Assembly (NCBI GenBank): GCA_965371805.1
Contig: CBDUZW010000037.1
Coordinates: 1 to 46,400, forward strand
Direction: 5' to 3'
Length of the DNA stretch: 46,400 nt
Source of the DNA: JAOZTV01 sp965371805
Lineage (GTDB): Bacteria; Acidobacteriota; Aminicenantia; UBA2199
Numbering within the stretch: position 1 is the first letter of the stretch; every line of letters starts with the position of its first letter. A model generated the notes under the pieces. The model saw only the letters and a list, made by a program, of their open reading frames with translations. It was not told the DNA's origin and ran no database searches. Positions 1-7,380 of this stretch are shown piece by piece. A program made the translations under genes and the position numbers.

Positions 1-96
1 AACAGTATTGCGTTCAAAAATACAGGCTTATAAAACAATTAAAGAGACAGCCTCCCCGAGACGCCCCTACATACTTTGTTAAAACGCTGAATAAAT

Positions 97-447
97 TTAA
101 ATTTTGAAGGTGCCTAAATTAATTGTTAAAGTTCTGTTTTCGCTGGTTACAGGATCTTTTTTGAAAAAATCCATATCTTTTTTTACTTTGCTTTCAAAAA
201 CAATGGAATCATTTTTATATAAGGCTACATATAGATCAGGTTTTGTTTCAAAGGGGGAGTCAGGAGTACCTGCTTTGTTTAGATCAAATAAAAAGTCAGC
301 TGAACCATCTTTATTAAGCTTACTCTCAGCTAAGAGATCATCAAGTACCAGATCGTTATCATATAATTTTGCTTTATACTTTTCGCCATAAACAGGGCTG
401 CCTGTTGAATCGGTGAATTTTGCTACAACTTTTACCATTCTGTGCAT
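97..447 (-). CDS. Small beta-sandwich (transthyretin-like) protein, function unknown
   Basis: This 116-residue protein has no signal peptide or membrane segment. The N-terminal half (KVVAKFTDSTGSPVYGEKYK, then LYDNDLVLDDLLAE) alternates strand-like stretches with turns, in the manner of transthyretin-like or Ig-like beta-sandwich modules; the DLLAES..NKDGSADF stretch is the most family-like part. The start at 447 is supported by an AAGGAG ribosome site about 9 bases upstream; a second ATG three codons in is less well placed. It lies 43 bases downstream of two pseudopilin genes on the same strand and may be co-transcribed with them, so an envelope or pilus-associated role is possible but unproven. 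I do not recognise a named family with certainty. Confidence 0.6.
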   Translation of the reverse strand: MHRMVKVVAKFTDSTGSPVYGEKYKAKLYDNDLVLDDLLAESKLNKDGSADFLFDLNKAGTPDSPFETKPDLYVALYKNDSIVFESKVKKDMDFFKKDPVTSENRTLTINLGTFKI

Positions 448-490
448 TCTATCAGTCTCCTTTTATATATTTCAATATAATTGTTTTATT

Positions 491-1336
491 TCACTCATTT
501 GAAGGACAATTTCCAGGTGCTCTTAAATTTACGATTGTTAAAGGACCATTATTTATATATATTAGTTTCTCTTGAAAAGGGGTTACAACTGTAATATATC
601 GAATCCCTATAGGGATAGCTGTCTCTATATTAAAATGGGGTTGTGCTATGGTAGTATCTTCTCTTGGAGGTTCTGAATCGATCATTGAGGTTAATGCAGG
701 ATAGGATACTCTTATGTCTGAAAATGCAGCATTTGCACCACATTCATCCACAGTATTTCCTGATATCATTGAGAATGCTTCATCTGCCCTTATTGTAATA
801 GATACATCATCAGCGTTCCCATTTATTCCATCCTGTCCATGAGACCAGATCGTAGCAACAATAGGAGCTAAACCCTCAAAATTGGGGTTATCAAGCCCAC
901 CATTTGGCCAGCCTGTAATACTTCCGTCCGGCCAGGTAACATTTGCGACAGAATATTCATATAAAGCTCCCCAAGGATCTTTTAACTCACTGATATAAGG
1001 GCCTCTCCATCCAAACCAGACATCTGAGACCTTTTGCCATAAGGGGAGGTTAGCATAAGTAGGTAATAAATTCTGAGTTGTTAAATGTTCCAAAACTTGT
1101 GGTAATCTTCCCAGGTCTCCGACAAAACCAAAACTGCTTCTCGTACCACCCTCAATTAATGTTGGATCTCCAATAATGGCCTGTTTTATTATTTTCAACT
1201 CTTCATTGCAGACTTCATATCTTTTTTGAGAAATATAATTTACAGCAAGAGGTGTTATGAGTGTTGCGAGAATGGCAATAATACCGATCACAATTATCAT
1301 TTCCATCATTGAAAAGCCATTCTCTTTCCGGGTCAT
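491..1336 (-). CDS. GspG-like type II secretion/type IV pseudopilin
   Basis: A 281-residue prepilin-like protein. It begins MTRKENG|FSMMEM, a 7-residue leader ending in Gly, then Phe+1 and the conserved Glu+5, followed by a hydrophobic helix (MIIVIGIIAILATLITPLAV) that serves as both membrane anchor and assembly helix. The C-terminal half carries GPYISELKDPWGALYEY and GQDGINGNADD, matching the DPWG and Asp-rich calcium-loop region of GspG pseudopilins, but the protein is about twice the usual GspG length. The start at 1336 was chosen because it gives a normal short leader and lies 10 bases after the stop of the upstream pseudopilin; ATG at 1363 is possible but lies inside that gene. No secretion ATPase or secretin is in the window. 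Processing would need a prepilin peptidase encoded elsewhere. Confidence 0.82.
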   Translation of the reverse strand: MTRKENGFSMMEMIIVIGIIAILATLITPLAVNYISQKRYEVCNEELKIIKQAIIGDPTLIEGGTRSSFGFVGDLGRLPQVLEHLTTQNLLPTYANLPLWQKVSDVWFGWRGPYISELKDPWGALYEYSVANVTWPDGSITGWPNGGLDNPNFEGLAPIVATIWSHGQDGINGNADDVSITIRADEAFSMISGNTVDECGANAAFSDIRVSYPALTSMIDSEPPREDTTIAQPHFNIETAIPIGIRYITVVTPFQEKLIYINNGPLTIVNLRAPGNCPSNE

Positions 1337-1346
1337 TATATCATCT

Positions 1347-1901
1347 CTATTTAAGGTACTCATAAACATCATCACCTGATGGTGGGTCAGTTGCACCATT
1401 AATAGGTGTGGAGACGACCCTATCCTCTCCTGCACTGAGTACCCACACTCTATTATTAGCTGCCGTAAAGGCAATTGAATTTACAAGGTAGGCATTTCCC
1501 CATGGATCCGCTTTAACCTGTCCCATATAGGGGCCGTTCCAGGCCGGTGTACCATCTCTGGATGGACCCTGTTGAATTAAGGTTGGCCTATCGACTAGAC
1601 TGAAGTGAAGAGACAGTTTACTTGCTGCAGTTTCCCAGCTAGAGTTCCGGGTACCTTCTCCATAGAGTAAATCATGGTATACTGATGCATTATTATAAAC
1701 AGGCCATTTCGCTGTATCAAAACGGAATTTTACGATTGCATCTTTTATTGCATCTACATCCGCTCCGGCTTTTGCAAACCGGGCAGATTTTATATTACTG
1801 GATATTAGTGGAATCATAATTGCAGACAGTATTGCGACAACTGCGAGTGTTACGACAACCTCCACAAGTGTAAATCCTTTAGATTGTTCTTTTAATTTCA
1901 T
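1347..1901 (-). CDS. GspG-like type II secretion pseudopilin
   Basis: A 184-residue prepilin-like protein with the classic cleavage region KG|FTLVEVVVTLAVVAILSA: Gly-1, Phe+1, Glu+5 and a hydrophobic helix to about residue 32. The C-terminal part has GPYMGQVKADPWGNAYLVNS and LSAGEDR, the DPWGNxY and calcium-loop signature of the major pseudopilin GspG. A good GAGGAG ribosome site sits before the ATG. The gene is first of a set with the longer pseudopilin (10 bases downstream) and the small protein at 97-447. Both pseudopilins are GspG-type rather than a GspG/H/I/J/K series, so they may be alternative major subunits of a secretion or pilus machine encoded elsewhere. The family call is firm; the exact machine is not. 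Confidence 0.87.
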   Translation of the reverse strand: MKLKEQSKGFTLVEVVVTLAVVAILSAIMIPLISSNIKSARFAKAGADVDAIKDAIVKFRFDTAKWPVYNNASVYHDLLYGEGTRNSSWETAASKLSLHFSLVDRPTLIQQGPSRDGTPAWNGPYMGQVKADPWGNAYLVNSIAFTAANNRVWVLSAGEDRVVSTPINGATDPPSGDDVYEYLK

Positions 1902-1976
1902 ATTTGACTCCTCATATATTTAGACAAATAATAATAAAAAAAGTTCAATAAGTTTATAGAATTCTCTAAATATAAC

Positions 1977-2558
1977 TTACTTATTTTTCTCAGAGTACTC
2001 TCTTCCGGCTCTTAAACAACTTAGGTTCTTCTCAACTATGTCCTCACCTTTTTTACCGAAAATTACTCTTATACCTTCCTCCATTTTTTCAAACGGGATG
2101 TCTATAAAAACAGAAGCAGCACCTGCAATAACCATATTCATTCCTCTTGGATTAGAGAGATCTTTTGCAATCTGATCAGCATTAAGATAAATGTTATTTG
2201 GAAGGTCATTTATTGCCTTGTCTATTTTTTCCTGATCGGGATAGTTTGGAATATTAATAAAAGGAGTTGAGTTAGTCACAAGCCATCCATTTTTTGAAAG
2301 AAGGGGAAGGTATCTTAATGATTCCATAGGTTCTACAGAAAGTATCAGGTCAGCACTACCCTCAGGTATTAAATCTGAATGGATTTCCTTATCAGATATC
2401 CTCAGGTTGGATTGAACATCGCCACCTCTTTGTGACATTCCATGGACCTCAGCTTGTTTTAAATACAAACCGGATTCAACTGCTGCGTATCCAATTATTG
2501 TTGCTATTGAAAGGATTCCCTGTCCACCTACACCTGCAAGAATTATATCACTTTTCAT
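1977..2558 (-). CDS. iorB: Indolepyruvate ferredoxin oxidoreductase, beta subunit
   Basis: This 193-residue gamma-domain subunit of the 2-oxoacid:ferredoxin oxidoreductase family starts with the GVGGQGILSIATIIG signature, followed by EVHGMSQRGGDVQSNLRIS, both typical of IorB. With IorA it oxidatively decarboxylates aryl-2-oxoacids such as indolepyruvate to acyl-CoA, CO2 and reduced ferredoxin in the cytoplasm. Its ATG overlaps the iorA stop by 4 bases (ATGA), so the two are translationally coupled. Length is normal for IorB. The product suggests fermentative or anaerobic amino-acid degradation. The 75-base gap before the pseudopilin genes shows no clear terminator. Confidence 0.92.
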   Translation of the reverse strand: MKSDIILAGVGGQGILSIATIIGYAAVESGLYLKQAEVHGMSQRGGDVQSNLRISDKEIHSDLIPEGSADLILSVEPMESLRYLPLLSKNGWLVTNSTPFINIPNYPDQEKIDKAINDLPNNIYLNADQIAKDLSNPRGMNMVIAGAASVFIDIPFEKMEEGIRVIFGKKGEDIVEKNLSCLRAGREYSEKNK

Positions 2559-4168
2559 TTTTTTTCTCCACTTTTAGCTCTAAGTCTTTTAAACACATGA
2601 ATACAAGGTCTAGTTGGAACAATTACAGAAACTCCATTATAATCAATTTCCTCTTTAATTATTTTAACAAAGTCCTCATGCATTCTTGGAACAGGATTAA
2701 TTACTCTTAAATGCTCTTTTTCTACTCCGAGTCCCAGGCATATATCAGACACTCTTCCATAAGCATGTGAATCCTGCTGACCTGTCATTGCGGTCGTTGA
2801 ATTATCAAATATAAAAACGACAATATTGGTTTTTTCAATAACTGCATCTAATAAACCTGTCATTCCACTATGAATAAATGTTGAATCTCCAATTACTGCA
2901 GTTGACGGAAATAAACCTGCATCAGCTGCACCTTTTGCCATAGTAATTGAAGCTCCCATATCAACACAGCTATTAATGGCATTAAAAGGTGGAAGTGCTC
3001 CAAGTGTATAGCATCCTATATCAGCAAAAACATGCCCGTCACCATATGCATCTTTTATTGCTTCATTCATAGCCTTGTATGAATCAATATGTCCGCATCC
3101 AACACATAAAGCTGGTGGTCTTGGGGCAACAAATTCAGGAATGTCTGTACCTTCTATTGTATCTAATCCAAGTGCCTTTCTTACAATTGCTGGGTTTAAT
3201 TCTCCAACTCTATTGACTTCACCTGTTATTCTACCTTTAACTTTTATATCCTGATCAAGTAATCCTCTTAACTCTTCTTCAAGAAAAGGCATACCATCTT
3301 CAAGAACAAGTATAGACTTACATTCTTCAGTAAGCTTTTTTATCTTTCCTTTTGGTACTGGATACTGTCCAACTTTTACAATTGGGTAAGGACATTTTTC
3401 ATTTTGAAAATTTTCCATCAGGTAATTATATGCAAGTCCGCAGGCTATGATACCCATATCTTTATTATCACCATCAATATACTTATTATATATTGAATTT
3501 TCCGATTCAGCTAAAAGATCCTCTTGTTTTTCTAATAATGAGTTATACTGTTTTCTTGCAATAGATGGTAATAGAATAAACTGTTTGCTGTTTGCAGGAA
3601 GTTTTAGTTCTTTCTGGGGCAATTTTTCGCCAGTAACAACTCCTGATCTACTATGTGCAAGCCTTGTTGCAATTCTCATTAAAACAGGAACATTGAATTT
3701 TTCAGATAATTCATATCCATATGAGACCATATCATATGCTTCCTGCTGGCTATGGGGTTCAAGTGTAGGGATAAATGCAAACTTTCCATAGAATCTTGAG
3801 TCCTGTTCGTTCTGCGAGCTGTGCATTGAAGGATCATCAGCAGAGACAATAATCAGTCCGCCATTAACGCCGGTTATTGCTGAATTAACAAATGGATCTG
3901 CTGCAACATTTAATCCAACATGTTTCATACAGGCCATCGCTCTTTTTCCTGCATAAGACATTCCTATTGCAGATTCCATAGCAGTTTTTTCGTTTGCTGA
4001 CCACATACTATGTATGTTTTTTTCCTTTGCTTCTTTTGAGTTTTGAACAAAAGTTGTAATCTCTGTTGATGGTGTACCCGGGTATGCATAAATTCCTGAA
4101 ATTCCAGAATCTATAGCTCCCTGTGCTATTGCTTCATCTCCAAGAAGAAGAACTTTTTTATTTGACAA
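2555..4168 (-). CDS. iorA: Indolepyruvate ferredoxin oxidoreductase, alpha subunit (short form without ferredoxin domain)
   Basis: A 537-residue TPP-dependent subunit. The N-terminal pyrimidine-binding domain starts LLLGDEAIAQGAIDSGISG and carries AYPGTPSTEI; the PP-binding domain has CVGCGH at about 355-360 and GDSTFIHSGMTGLLDA with FIFDNSTTAMTGQ. Many archaeal and bacterial IorA proteins are 600-650 residues and end in a ferredoxin-like domain with CxxCxxC clusters. Here the chain stops soon after VIVPTRPCIHVFKRLR and no such cluster is visible, so electrons must leave by another route. Shorter forms like this are known in some anaerobes. The start codon is TTG at 4168, preceded by a strong AGGAGGG ribosome site; no alternative ATG fits. 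Transcription probably starts from the promoter at 4231-4259. Confidence 0.92.
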   Translation of the reverse strand: MSNKKVLLLGDEAIAQGAIDSGISGIYAYPGTPSTEITTFVQNSKEAKEKNIHSMWSANEKTAMESAIGMSYAGKRAMACMKHVGLNVAADPFVNSAITGVNGGLIIVSADDPSMHSSQNEQDSRFYGKFAFIPTLEPHSQQEAYDMVSYGYELSEKFNVPVLMRIATRLAHSRSGVVTGEKLPQKELKLPANSKQFILLPSIARKQYNSLLEKQEDLLAESENSIYNKYIDGDNKDMGIIACGLAYNYLMENFQNEKCPYPIVKVGQYPVPKGKIKKLTEECKSILVLEDGMPFLEEELRGLLDQDIKVKGRITGEVNRVGELNPAIVRKALGLDTIEGTDIPEFVAPRPPALCVGCGHIDSYKAMNEAIKDAYGDGHVFADIGCYTLGALPPFNAINSCVDMGASITMAKGAADAGLFPSTAVIGDSTFIHSGMTGLLDAVIEKTNIVVFIFDNSTTAMTGQQDSHAYGRVSDICLGLGVEKEHLRVINPVPRMHEDFVKIIKEEIDYNGVSVIVPTRPCIHVFKRLRAKSGEKK

Positions 4169-4230
4169 TTTACCCTCCTGTTTTTTACCTATTCGGTATT
4201 AAGTATTTGTTTTTCCTTTAACTATAATCT

Positions 4231-4259
4231 ATTTTAAATGATTTGCCCTTTTTATTCAA
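4231..4259 (-). promoter_or_regulatory. Putative sigma70-type promoter of iorAB
   Basis: On the minus strand TTGAAT (4254-4259) and TAAAAT (4231-4236) are separated by exactly 17 bases. This places transcription start about 55 bases before the TTG start codon of iorA. The hexamers match 4/6 and 5/6 of consensus. A weak dyad, TACC-N5-GGTA, lies between promoter and gene and could be a control site. Confidence 0.5.
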
Positions 4260-4261
4260 CC

Positions 4262-4939
4262 TTAATAAAGTATTTTATTAAATTTTCCTTTATCAATAAT
4301 CTTAATTTTTCCTTTTTTAAAAGAGATTATTTTATTCTTTTCCAGTTCTGATATTGTTCTGGATAATGCAGGTCTTGTCACACCAAAGTATTCACTCAGC
4401 TGCTGATGGTTTTTATTTATATTAATTTCAATATTTTCATTTTTAGTATGTTTTAAGATATAGTATACAAATTTTTCTTTTATTGTTTTAAAAGACATAA
4501 GCCGTAATCTTTCAGACAAAAACTGAGCTCTATTACTTATTATATCAAGATAGTGCTGTAATATATTAATATCTGACTGGAGGAGTTTTATGACTGAAAT
4601 TTTTGGTATAAATAAAATCTCACATTTTTCATTCGCAATAATATCAACGGGAAGTTTATTGTTTTTGCCAAAGAGAAAAGCGGGAGCCAGCGGGCGGGGA
4701 GCCTTGATAATTTCAACCTCAACTGCATTTCCATTAAGATCTACCATCTCGCCGATAACGATCCCTTCGATCAAGATCATAAACTCTTCATATGTATCAC
4801 CTCTCATTGCAATAGTGTTTCCTTTGGTGAATTTTTTTATTTTATAATTTGAAGTTTTAAAAAATGATATGATTTTCTCTTGAGGCATACTTCGAAAGAT
4901 ATGAGATTTAGATATTTTGTCTAAAGTTTTTTGTTCCAT
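4262..4939 (-). CDS. Crp/Fnr-family transcriptional regulator
   Basis: A 225-residue protein with a cyclic-nucleotide-binding-like beta-roll at about residues 10-130 (FTKGNTIAMRGDTYEEFMILIEGIVIGEM) and a C-terminal winged helix (NHQQLSEYFGVTRPALSRTISELEKNKIISF) whose recognition helix includes VTRPALSRTI. The N-terminal cysteine cluster of oxygen-sensing FNR is absent, so the effector is not an FNR-type Fe-S cluster and is otherwise unknown. It lies upstream of iorAB in the same direction, with a 93-base gap that holds its own promoter; control of iorAB is plausible but only inferred from position. No Shine-Dalgarno sequence precedes the ATG. A -10 box 6 bases upstream suggests a leaderless message. 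Confidence 0.88.
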   Translation of the reverse strand: MEQKTLDKISKSHIFRSMPQEKIISFFKTSNYKIKKFTKGNTIAMRGDTYEEFMILIEGIVIGEMVDLNGNAVEVEIIKAPRPLAPAFLFGKNNKLPVDIIANEKCEILFIPKISVIKLLQSDINILQHYLDIISNRAQFLSERLRLMSFKTIKEKFVYYILKHTKNENIEININKNHQQLSEYFGVTRPALSRTISELEKNKIISFKKGKIKIIDKGKFNKILY

Positions 4940-4945
4940 TAAACA

Positions 4946-4974
4946 ATATTAACCAAATAAAGAATATTTTGCAA
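4946..4974 (-). promoter_or_regulatory. Leaderless-type promoter of the Crp/Fnr regulator
   Basis: On the minus strand TTGCAA (4969-4974), a 17-base spacer and TAATAT (4946-4951) are followed after only 6 bases by the ATG. The expected transcription start therefore falls on or next to the start codon, which agrees with the missing ribosome site. The same -35 hexamer is used before the XPB gene at 36149-36154. Confidence 0.6.
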
Positions 4975-5000
4975 ATATGTATTAAATATGTTGAAAGATT

Positions 5001-5080
5001 ACTTTAGTTTAGTAGAAGCCTGTCCGAGAACTAGAACAACGTAAGCGATCAATAAAGTACATATGTTATTGAACGCTTAC
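5001..5080. repeat. Left boundary repeat of the sigma/caspase cassette
   Basis: Two parts are visible. 5041-5080 is a dyad: GTAAGCGATCAATAA (5041-5055), a 10-base loop, then an inverted arm (5066-5080) matching 14 of 15 positions. 5001-5034 holds a second motif which, read on the minus strand, contains CTAGTTCTCGGACAGGCTTC. The same two parts occur in the same outward order at 9571-9696, in inverted orientation. Two more diverged copies of the AAGCGATTCAA motif lie near 5075-5100. There is no T-tract, so this is not an ordinary terminator of the neighbouring barrel gene. Confidence 0.6.
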
Positions 5081-5109
5081 ATAGATTGAATCGCTTCTAT
5101 TATTTGATC

Positions 5110-5805
5110 TTAAAATCCAATTCCAAATGACATAGAGATAGAACGGTTCGGGCCGGTTGCATAGTCCGGGTCATTACTATAAAAATCATTAAAATAATAT
5201 ATATCATTCAGTCCGATATTCATTCGCAAATCAAAGGATAAATTCATTTTTTTGCCTTTACTTTCAATTCCTATTCCAAACACAAATCCATAATCGGATT
5301 TGTTAAATTCACCGGTTGGGATTTTTCCGTCATTATAATCCAATTGTACAGAGTTGTTTTCTTCCTTATAAAAAGATGAATAGTATTGAGAAAAATAACC
5401 TTTTTCACTAAGTTTAAAAGCATAGTATCCACCCCCGAATATAATGGGCCGAATATTGCCTTTTAAAGGTACCTTGTATTCAAGTAATAAAGGTATTTCA
5501 ATAAAAGCAGCTTTATCTCTTGAGTAATGTCCGACATTAAGTGACGCTAAATCTACATTTCTCTCACTTATTAATATTTCAGGTTGAATACTCAAGTTTT
5601 TTGATAAACTGAAAGTTTTATAAAAACCAAGTTTAAACGAGCCGATAAATTCATCACCATTATTCTGGTCCCGAACCATACCTATTTTTAAACCGGTATC
5701 TGAATAAACATTACCGCTGAAAATAATCAATACAAACAAAGTTGAAATAAGTTGAATTTTTTTACTCCATTTAACAATTTTTTTTTTTACTAGTATATTT
5801 TTCAT
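5110..5805 (-). CDS. Outer-membrane beta-barrel protein (PorT/OMP_b-brl-like)
   Basis: A 231-residue protein with a basic N-terminus, a hydrophobic signal segment (IQLISTLFVLIIFSGNVYS, to about residue 35), then alternating amphipathic strands rich in Tyr, Phe and Gly (FKLGFYKTF, IRPIIFGGGYYAF, YGFVFGIGIES) and a C-terminal Phe, as in small outer-membrane barrels. A perfect AGGAGG site precedes the ATG. It is transcribed divergently from the ECF sigma gene at 6071 across 265 bases that contain an inverted-repeat element, so it may be co-regulated with that cassette. Ligand or partner is not identifiable. Confidence 0.75.
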   Translation of the reverse strand: MKNILVKKKIVKWSKKIQLISTLFVLIIFSGNVYSDTGLKIGMVRDQNNGDEFIGSFKLGFYKTFSLSKNLSIQPEILISERNVDLASLNVGHYSRDKAAFIEIPLLLEYKVPLKGNIRPIIFGGGYYAFKLSEKGYFSQYYSSFYKEENNSVQLDYNDGKIPTGEFNKSDYGFVFGIGIESKGKKMNLSFDLRMNIGLNDIYYFNDFYSNDPDYATGPNRSISMSFGIGF

Positions 5806-5870
5806 TTAACCTCCTAAAGTTAATGTCGATAACAAAACCTTTATCTCTGTTTTAATTATCATATTCTTAC

Positions 5871-6038
5871 AACACATAAGCATTAAAAAAGTGTCAGTTT
5901 TTTTGTTTTTAATCAGATAATCTTGATAACAGGTCAAGATGTTGGTAATTGAAAGGTTGCTTTGACGTTTATTTTTATTTAAGGAAAAATTGTACCGGTT
6001 TTAAAAAAATAATGACACTTTTTTGTAGCTAATGTGTT
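5871..6038. repeat. 168-bp element with 26-bp terminal inverted repeats
   Basis: The arms at 5871-5896 and 6013-6038 match at 22 of 26 positions as inverted repeats; the innermost 12 bases (AAAAAAGTGTCA / TGACACTTTTTT) match perfectly. The interior is AT-rich with T and A runs. The element fills most of the divergent space between the barrel gene (5805) and the ECF sigma gene (6071), so it must contain or displace the promoters of both. It could be a MITE-like insertion or a large regulatory dyad. No recognisable ECF-type promoter (GGAACTT-like) is visible. Confidence 0.65.
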
Positions 6039-6070
6039 ATAACATTATGGTTTATATGAGGAAATAAATA

Positions 6071-6574
6071 ATGAGAAATAATGATATAAATATTCAGGTA
6101 TATTATAAAAAATATGGGCCAATGGTTTTAAGAAGGTGCAGGCTTTTATTAATAGAAGAAGATTTAGCATTAGATGCGATGCATGATGTATTTGTAAATC
6201 TAATAATAAATAAAAAAAATATAAAAGATAATTATCCATCAAGTTTATTATTTACAATGGCAACGAATATATGTCTGAATATAATTAGAAAAAACAAAAA
6301 TAGTGGTTTAGTATCAGATAATTCAAGATTGGAAAAAATTGTTGTTTATGAAGAAAACGAGAAACAATTCTTATTAAGAAAAATGATTGATAAGATTTTT
6401 TTTAGAGACAGAAAATCTACTAGAGAGCTTGCAGTTATGTCTTATGTGGATGGAATGACTTTAAAAGAGATTAGTAAAGAAACAGGTCTCTCCGAATCCG
6501 GAATAAGGTTGAGACTAAAAAATTTAAAGCAAAAAATTAAAGAAGGAGGCGATCTGTGGGTAAAGAAAATATAA
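6071..6574 (+). CDS. ECF-family RNA polymerase sigma factor
   Basis: A 167-residue protein with only sigma regions 2 and 4. Region 2 (about residues 10-75) includes YYKKYGPMVLRRCRLLLIEEDLALDAMHDVFVNL and TMATNICLNIIRK. Region 4 (about 118-160) includes AVMSYVDGMTLKEISKETGLSESGIRLRLKNLKQKI, a clear helix-turn-helix. The start at 6071 follows GAGG about 10 bases upstream. Its last codons overlap the GTG start and ribosome site of the anti-sigma gene, the usual coupling of an ECF sigma factor with its inhibitor. It is expected to drive this cassette and possibly itself. Confidence 0.9.
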   Translation: MRNNDINIQVYYKKYGPMVLRRCRLLLIEEDLALDAMHDVFVNLIINKKNIKDNYPSSLLFTMATNICLNIIRKNKNSGLVSDNSRLEKIVVYEENEKQFLLRKMIDKIFFRDRKSTRELAVMSYVDGMTLKEISKETGLSESGIRLRLKNLKQKIKEGGDLWVKKI

Positions 6575-7380
6575 GAACGGAACTTTTGGAAAAATATTTA
6601 TTAAACGAACTTCCCGCTGAAAAATAAAGTGAAATCGAAAAAATAATTAGCAAAGATCAGCATTTACAAAAAAGGCTAAATAACTTGGAAGAGTCTAACA
6701 AATTGATTTTAAAGCAATATAGTTCTGAACTTGTTGAACAAAAGGTATTTAGAAAATTAGATAATAAATCTAAAATAATAAAAAGAAAGAAAGCAATTCT
6801 CTTTTCTCTAAATGCACGAATTGCTTATGCTTTTTCTTTTTTACTAATATTTCTTATTGGGTTTTTCTGGTTTGGAGAAGACAATTCTGATTTAAAAAAC
6901 GAAAAAAACACTTTTGTTGATAGAGTAAAAGGAGTAGTAAATGAAAATAACCACAATTCGAGATTGATGATTTACCGGAAAAATAATGATGATGTTGATC
7001 TATTAACAAAAGGTTCACTTTTGAAGGCATCTGATCTAATACAGCTTGCATATTTTTCAAGTAAAGATAGTTTTGGAGTGATTTTTTCTGTTGATAGTAA
7101 TGGAATTATTAGTTTACATTATCCTATAAATGAAAAAAATAGTCCAAAACTTATTATTAATAAAAAAACTTTTTTAAGCAGAGCTTTTGAACTGGATGAT
7201 ACACCTGGGTTTGAAAGGTTTTATTTTATAAGTTCAAATCAGAAAATAAATGTGCCAATACTTATTAAAAATGTAAAAAATATTCTCAAGATTAAAAATG
7301 TATCAGTCGAAAGTAAACTAAAATTAGAAGATGATTTAAATCAATATTCAATAATTTTCAATAAAGGAGTTAAAAAATGA
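6556..7380 (+). pseudogene. Membrane anti-sigma factor with DUF4384/ActD-like domain, interrupted by one in-frame TAA
   Basis: A continuous reading frame starts at GTG 6556 (AAGGAGG at 6543-6549) and runs to 7380, interrupted once by TAA at 6625-6627. Before the stop it reads LLEKYLLNELPAEK and after it SEIEKIISKDQHLQKRLNNL, together the typical anti-sigma N-terminal helix pattern. The only open part large enough to be called alone begins at TTG 6685, without a ribosome site. Next come a membrane helix (ARIAYAFSFLLIFLIGFFWF) and a periplasmic domain with LIQLAYFSSKDSFGVIFSVD and ELDDTPGFERFYF, resembling the DUF4384 region of ActD-like proteins found beside caspases. The Zn-binding HxxxCxxC motif is absent. 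ATGA overlap with the caspase gene. A nonsense mutation, recoding or a sequence error would all fit; an intact C-terminal fragment may still be made. Confidence 0.7.

Noticed and set aside
43..73. Possible third copy of the boundary motif (AGAGACAGCCTCCCCGAGAC)
   Set aside because: Similarity to 9663-9685 is limited to about a dozen bases and no GTAAGCG dyad is present.
5922..5938. FNR/Crp-like dyad CTTGA-N7-TCAAG between the divergent genes
   Set aside because: Arms are only 5 bases and the spacing does not match a known FNR or Crp site.
6619..6630. Programmed frameshift at the A-rich stretch as explanation of the anti-sigma stop
   Set aside because: The frame is the same on both sides of TAA, so a single shift would not restore the protein; a nonsense change is simpler.
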